Shown in pieces: positions 59,265 through 64,000 of a DNA stretch of 64,000 nt. The DNA lies in the NCBI RefSeq assembly GCF_000526915.1, contig NZ_JAGZ01000004.1, positions 248,001 through 312,000 of the forward strand, read 5' to 3'. The translations under genes were made by a program, and so were the position numbers. Numbering within the stretch: the stretch's first letter is position 1; each line of letters opens with the position of its first letter. Source of the DNA: Mycobacterium genavense ATCC 51234. Its GTDB lineage: Bacteria > Actinomycetota > Actinomycetes > Mycobacteriales > Mycobacteriaceae. Below the pieces are notes generated by a model that saw only the letters and a list, made by a program, of their open reading frames with translations, did no database searches and had not been told where the DNA came from.

Positions 59265-59675
59265 ATGACTCTCGCTGGGCCCGTGGTGGCCGGAACCGAA
59301 CTGCAACCGCTGCAGGTTCCTCCGATCTCGCGGCTCACGCTGGCGCTGTTTGCCGGCGTTTCCGGCGACCACAACCCGATGCACGTCGATCTCGACGCCG
59401 CCAAATTGGTGAGCCTGTCCGCCGTGTTCGCGCATGGCATGTTGTCCATGGCCTACCCGGGCCGATTGTTGACGAACTGAGTGCCCCAGCGGCAGATTCG
59501 CTCCTATCGCGTCCGGTTCGTCGCGATAACACCGGTACGCGGCGAACCGACGTGTACCGGTCGAGTGACGCGGGTTGACGACGTGGGCGGCCAACGGTTG
59601 GCGACCCTCGAACTGACCGTGCGGCTTCCCGACGGCACTACCACCCTCACCGGCGACGCCGTCGTCGCTATCTAG
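59265..59675 (+). pseudogene. MaoC-like hot-dog hydratase, in-frame TGA
   Basis: The protein would be 136 residues. The hydratase motif FAGVSGDHNPMHVDLDAAK (catalytic Asp and His) is intact, followed by AHGMLSMAYPGRLLTN and then TGA at 59478-59480. The same frame resumes VPQRQIRSYRVRFVAITPV to the true stop at 59675. Relatives have Trp at this place, so a single TGG-to-TGA change fits. It is the first gene of an acyl-CoA operon; these operons often start with a partner hot-dog subunit, which is absent here, perhaps lost with the adjacent deletion. Confidence 0.82.
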
Positions 59676-59694
59676 CTGAAAGGCACTGCTATAC

Positions 59695-60520
59695 ATGGGA
59701 ACTGTAGACGGCAGAGTCGCGATCGTATCGGGATCGGGCCGTAGGATCGGCCGTCAGATTGCTGTCAAGCTGGCTTCCGAAGGCGCCAACGTCGTGGTGA
59801 ACGACCTTGACGCCGAACCCGCCGCCGAGACGATCGCGGCCATCGAGGAGGTCGGCGGCAAGGCGGCCAGCTGCGTAGGGAGCATCACCGACGACGGCTT
59901 CGCAGAGCGATTCGTGCAGACCGCCGTCGACACCTTCGGTGGTGGACATCATCGTCAACAATGCGGGCTACACCTGGGATTCGGTGATCCAGAAGATGAC
60001 CGACGAACAGTGGGACGCAATTTTAGACGTGCACCTCAAGGCACCGTTTCAGATCTTGCGGGCAGCACAGCCGGTCATCAGCGGATTCGTCAAGCGCGCC
60101 AAGTCCGCCGGTGAGTCAGTGCCATGTCGCATGGTGGTCAATATCTCGTCGTTGGCCGGGGTGGGCGGCAACGCCGGGCAGACCAATTACGCGTCGGCCA
60201 AGGCAGGCATCCTGGGTCTGACCAAAACCCTGGCCAAGGAGTGGGGCCGTTACAACGTCACGGTCAACGCCGTCGCATTCGGATTCATCAAGACCCGCCT
60301 CACCGAGTCCTCGGCAGCGGACAACAAGATCACGGTGCAAGGCAAGGAGATTCAAGTGGGCCTCAATCCCGGTCTGATTGCCGCGACCGAACAGCTGATC
60401 CCGCTGGGGCGGGCCGGCACCCCCGCCGAAGCGGCCGGTGCGGTCTACCTGCTATGTACACCAGAGTCGGACTACGTGACCGCGCAGACCCTGGTCTGCG
60501 GTGGCGGGCTGAACTTCTGA
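59695..60520 (+). pseudogene. Short-chain dehydrogenase (FabG-like 3-oxoacyl reductase), frameshift
   Basis: The N-terminal cofactor part (RVAIVSGSGRRIGRQIAVKL) ends its frame near 59940. The rest is in another frame: VDIIVNNAGYTWDSVIQKMT, the catalytic Ser in MVVNISSLAGVGG, YASAK (Tyr and Lys) and GFIKTRLTE. The join at FGG-VDIIV (59935-59945) probably lacks two bases. Repaired length is about 275 residues. Its place after a MaoC hydratase and before an acyl-CoA dehydrogenase suggests a step in beta-oxidation of a specific acid. Confidence 0.84.
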
Positions 60521-60527
60521 GGGAACC

Positions 60528-61671
60528 GTGAGCCAGGCGCACCGTTCGCCGTGGGTCGACGACGAAATCGTCGAACTTAAGCAGACGACCAAGTTTTTTT
60601 GAAAGCGAATCCCTGCCCAATCGGGAACGCTGGGAGCAACAGCAGTGCGTTGACCGTGAATTCTGGCTGGCTGCAGGCCGGTTGGGGCTGTTGTGCGCCT
60701 CGATTCCTGAGACGTACGGGGGCGGCGACACACTCGCCCATGATTTCGCCATCTTCGAGGCACAGTACCGCTGTGGCGACAGCGGATTCGGCAATCAAGT
60801 GCACAGCGGCCTGGTCGCCCACTATCTCCTCGCGTACGGAACCGAAGAACAGAAGTTGCGGTGGCTGCCGAAGATGGCGACCGGCGAATACGTCGGCGCG
60901 ATCGCGATGTCGGAGCCTGGGGGCGGCTCCGACCTCAAGGCCCTTCGCACCACCGCCATCCGCGATGGCGACCACTACAGACTCAACGGGTCCAAGACGT
61001 TCATCTCCAATGGCGCCAGCGCGGACCTGATCGTCCTCGTGGTCAAGACCGATCCGGCCGCGGGCGCAAAAGGCGTATCCCTGCTTGTCTTGGAAACGAA
61101 CGGCGCCACGGGCTTCCGGGTGGGCCGGGTGCTGAACAAGCTCGGGATGAAAGCCCAAGACACCGCCAAACTGTTCTTCGATGACGTGCGGGTGCCGGCG
61201 GATAACCTGCTGGGTGAGGAGGGCGCCGGCTATGGCTACGCGATGAAGCAGCTTGCGCACGAGCGGTTGATTGTGGCCCTCGTCGGCATCGCCACGCTGG
61301 AGCGTGCGGTCGAGGACACCATCGCCTACACCAAACAGCGCTGCGCCTACGGGAGGCCGCTGTTTTCCATGCAGAACACGCGCTTCGAACTCGCCGACTG
61401 CGTCACGATCGCGCGGGTGGCGCGTACCTTCGTCGACGACTGCGTCGTCAAGCACCTGCGCGGAGAACTCGATGCTGCGACGGCGTCGATGGCCAAGGCG
61501 TGGGTCACCGATATGCAGTGTCACGTCATCGATCGATGCTTGCAGCTGTTCGGTGGATATGGCTACATGCTCGAGTACCCGATCACGCGGATGCACGCCG
61601 ATTCGCGTGCCCAAAAGATCTACGCCGGCACTAATGAAGTGATGAAAGAACTGGTCAAACGTTCGTTATGA
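60528..61671 (+). pseudogene. Acyl-CoA dehydrogenase, one-base insertion in a T7 run
   Basis: GTG 60528 begins VSQAHRSPWVDDEIVELKQT then meets TGA because the T run at 60594-60600 has seven Ts. With six, the reading continues FFESESLPNRERWEQQQCVD into the long frame (AIFEAQYRCGDSGFGNQVHS, AMSEPGGGSDLKALRTTA, ERLIVALVGIATLERAVEDT, QLFGGYGYMLEYPITRMHAD). The catalytic base region and FAD motifs are intact downstream. ATG 60682 could give a product lacking the first 50 residues. Repaired length is about 380 residues. Confidence 0.84.
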
Positions 61672-61695
61672 ACCGCGTTGGTGGGAGGAGGCGAA

Positions 61696-63236
61696 ATGTA
61701 TGTGACGCAGCCGCTGCACCGGATGCTGCGGCAAAGCCCGGAGATGCCGCTAACCGTCTTCGCCGACCGTCAACGTACGGTACGCCAATCCGTCGATCGC
61801 ATAGCCCGGCTGGCTGGTGCCCTGCAGGTGCATGGTGTTCGCGCCGACGACCCAATCGCGTTCTTGGGTTTGAACTCGGACCGTTACCACGAATACCTCT
61901 GTGCTGTACCGTGGGCCGATGCGGTGGTGAATCCGGTCAACGTTCGTTGGAGCGCAGCCGAAATCGCGTACTCGCTGCGGGAATCTGAAACCACGGTGCT
62001 GCTTGTCGACGACGCATTCGCGCCGGAGATCCCCAAGCTTCACGCTGCGGGCGCCGAGCTATCCACCGTGATCTACTGTGGGGAGGGCGGGTGCCCGGCG
62101 GGCATGATCGACTACGAATTGGTCATCGCCGCCACGTCGCCGGTCCCGGACGCACGACGCGATGGGGATGCACTTTTCGGCATCTTCTACACCGGCGGCA
62201 CGACCGGTGAGCCTAAAGGGTGTTGCTCAGCCACACCAACGTGATGACGTCGGCGCTGGGCAGCCTGGCCACCGGCCGGTTCCTCACGGACGATGGACGA
62301 ATTCTGTCCGCGGCACCACTGTTTCACCTGGCGGCGATCGGTATGTGGATCGCCGGCAACGTTGCGGGGTCAACCCATGTGATGGTGCAGTCGTTTACCC
62401 CCCGTGGCGTGGCCCAGGCGATCAGCGATCGTCGGGTCACGGATGTTCTGCTGGTGCCGACGATGATTCAGATGCTGGTCGATCACGACGAGATCGCCGC
62501 GTTCGATTTCACCTCGCTGCGCAACCTCATCTACGGTGCCTCGCCAATCTCCGAAGCTCTGGTTGAACGTGCCAAGAAGGTTTTCCCCGCAACGGGTTTC
62601 ACGCAGGCTTACGGTATGACCGAATTGGGGCCCGCGGCGACGCTGCTGACGGCGTCGGACCACGAGAAGCCGGAGCTGCAACGATCCGGCGGTCGGGCAC
62701 TACCGCATGTCGAAGTGCGGGTCGTCGATACCGACGGCGCCGAGCTGCCCGCCGGCGAGATCGGGGAGGTGGTGGTTCGTGGTTACAACGTCATGCTTGG
62801 TTATTGGAAGCGGCCCGACGACACCGCGGCGGCCATTCGAAACGGGTGGATGCACACCGGCGACATGGCGCGCATGGACGTGCACGGGTACCTGTTCATA
62901 ATCGACCGGCTCAAGGACATGATCATCACCGGCGGCGAAAACGTCTATTCGGCCGAGGTCGAGAACGCCCTGGCCAGCCACCCCGCGGTCGCCGCCTTGG
63001 CGGTCATCGGGGTACCTGACGATCGGTGGGGTGAACGGGTCCACGCTTTCGTCGTGTTGCGCCTGGGCCGCGCGTCGACCGAAGAATCGCTGCGGGAGCA
63101 CTGCCGCGCACGCATTGCCGGCTACAAAGTACCGCGCAGTATCGAGTTCGTCCCTGGCCTGCCCATTTCCGGGGCTGGTAAGGTGCTCAAGCGTGAACTG
63201 CGCCAACGCTATCGGGGCCCTATCGGCAAGCGATAG
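61696..63236 (+). pseudogene. Acyl-CoA ligase (AMP-binding), frameshift in the P-loop motif
   Basis: ATG 61696 has GGGAGGAGG upstream. The first frame reaches IFYTGGTTGEPKG at about 62220, then shifts; the continuation VLLSHTNVM, GASPISEALVERAKKVFP, QAYGMTELGPAATLL, DRLKDMIITGGENVYSAEVE and SGAGKVLKRELR (with the A10 Lys) is in the next frame to 63236. One missing G in AAAGGG(G)TG explains it, exactly in the AMP-binding loop. Repaired length is about 513 residues. The enzyme would activate a carboxylic acid for the operon's oxidation pathway. Confidence 0.87.
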
Positions 63237-64000
63237 TGATTAGTCAGCGGCAGTCGCCGTCGAGTCGTCCCGCGCGCGGAACGCGACCTCCCAACCGGCG
63301 TCAGCTCATCATCGACGCGGCAGCGGGCCTCCTTTGTGACGCGGGATTCGGCAATGTCTCGATGAGCGATGTCGCCGCGGCCGTAGCGGTCGGTCCATCG
63401 GCGTTGTACCGACACTTCCGCAGTAAACAGGCGCTGCTGGCAACAGTTATCGAGGATGCGCTTGGCACCTTGGACCAAGCGCTCAAAGCGGCGGACGCGT
63501 CGGCCGACGTGGCCGCGGTTTTGGCCAACGTGGTGTTGGATCGCCGCACCGTTGGCGTGCTGTGGCGGCGAGAAGCCCGACACTTGTCGGCACCCGACCG
63601 CACAAGATTACGCAGGCTTGCCCGCAGGATCGGTGATCGACTTGCCCAACACATTCAACACCGGCGTCCCGAGTTGGAATCCGTGCAAGTTGAACTGCTC
63701 GCATGGTGCGCGCTTGGTATCGCCAACACCGTTTCGTTTCACCACTTTTCGATGCCCGAGCCCGGGTTTTCGTCGTTGTTGACCAAATTGATCGCGGTGC
63801 CACTCGGCGCCCGCGCAGAGCTGCGTGAGGTCAACAGCGCTGGGCCGCAACGGAGTTCAGCCGCATTCTCACGAAGAGAGGCGATCCTGTCGGCCAGCGC
63901 CGACCTCTTCGCCCAGCGGGGCTTCTCCGGGGTCAGCGTCGACGATATCGGTGCCGCTGTCGGCATCGCCGGGCCCAGTATCTACACCTACTTCGGCTCC
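63236..64000 (+). CDS. TetR-family regulator with two tandem DNA-binding domains, partial at window end
   Basis: GTG 63236 overlaps the ligase stop by one base. The frame is open to the window edge (255 codons). The first TetR helix-turn-helix is at about residues 25-70 (LIIDAAAGLLCDAGFGNVSM, VAVGPSALYRHFRSKQALLA). A ligand-domain-like stretch follows, and then a second TetR helix-turn-helix near residues 213-255 (AILSASADLFAQRGFSGVSV, GIAGPSIYTYFGS). No lesion is seen. Tandem TetR proteins occur in actinobacteria and often accompany acyl-CoA operons. It probably represses the upstream operon. Confidence 0.85.
   Translation, partial: MISQRQSPSSRPARGTRPPNRRQLIIDAAAGLLCDAGFGNVSMSDVAAAVAVGPSALYRHFRSKQALLATVIEDALGTLDQALKAADASADVAAVLANVVLDRRTVGVLWRREARHLSAPDRTRLRRLARRIGDRLAQHIQHRRPELESVQVELLAWCALGIANTVSFHHFSMPEPGFSSLLTKLIAVPLGARAELREVNSAGPQRSSAAFSRREAILSASADLFAQRGFSGVSVDDIGAAVGIAGPSIYTYFGS

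Noticed and set aside
60594-60600. T7 run at the acyl-CoA dehydrogenase break as a programmed frameshift site.
   Set aside because: There is no downstream stimulatory structure that I can see, the neighbouring operon genes are broken in other ways, and enzymes of this family are not known to use frameshifting.

Overview
The window is GC-rich (about two-thirds G+C by eye) and comes from a Mycobacterium, most likely a slow grower. From about 4.3 to 48.4 kb the gene order follows M. tuberculosis Rv0863 to Rv0914c: moaC2-mog-moaE2, rpfA, moaD2-moaA2, cspB, fadE10, serC, fprB, citA, gltA2, prrAB, accD3, echA6, ctpE, Rv0909-Rv0910. Gene identities rest on recognised motifs and remembered orthologues, since no search was run. 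The M. tuberculosis PE_PGRS15, PPE13/PPE14 and ompA-operon genes are missing from their expected slots. The locus has extra genes instead: a pdxH beside citA, a glycosyltransferase/debranching-enzyme pair with an MFS exporter between prrA and accD3, a mug glycosylase, and an accessory block from 48.7 kb to the end.

Region by region. 1-4.3 kb: the 3' end of a nonribosomal peptide synthetase ending in a thioester reductase domain, a CopD/CtaG membrane protein and a zinc-finger anti-sigma-like membrane protein. This looks like the M. tuberculosis Rv0093c/Rv0101/Rv0102 metal-lipopeptide neighbourhood moved next to the moa genes. 4.3-9.5 kb: molybdopterin biosynthesis on both strands around rpfA, whose leader holds a c-di-AMP (ydaO-type) riboswitch and a CRP box. 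9.6-19.1 kb: fadE10, a Xi-class glutathionyl-type reductase, membrane proteins, a MarR operon and sepH. 19.2-27.2 kb: serine synthesis, ferredoxin reductase, two citrate synthases and PdxH, with notable palindromes in the divergent intergenic regions. 27.2-39.4 kb: a broken Rv0897c, PrrAB, a CIRCE-controlled glycosyltransferase/debranching operon, AccD3, EchA6 and a metallo-beta-lactamase-fold enzyme. 39.4-50 kb: Mug, then a run of broken genes with a few intact ones (Rv0909-Rv0910, Rv0912). 50.4-64 kb: a DUF4185 secreted protein, a two-component pair with a damaged kinase, a damaged LuxR/MalT-type regulator, a damaged c-di-GMP pair (EAL-DICT plus a diguanylate cyclase stump) and a five-gene acyl-CoA operon in which every enzyme gene is broken.

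The dominant feature is gene decay. Eighteen protein genes carry frameshifts or in-frame stops, and at least six of the lesions are nonsense codons. Central metabolism, cofactor synthesis and core regulation are intact, while transporters, catabolism, c-di-GMP signalling and sensory regulators are broken. This fits reductive evolution of a host-adapted mycobacterium (M. lepraemurium-like or M. genavense-like would be examples, but the species is not resolved here). Part of the single-base C/G losses could be sequencing error.

The most novel regulatory observation is a near-perfect CIRCE (HrcA) operator upstream of the glycosyltransferase/debranching-enzyme operon, which suggests heat-shock control of a polysaccharide pathway.
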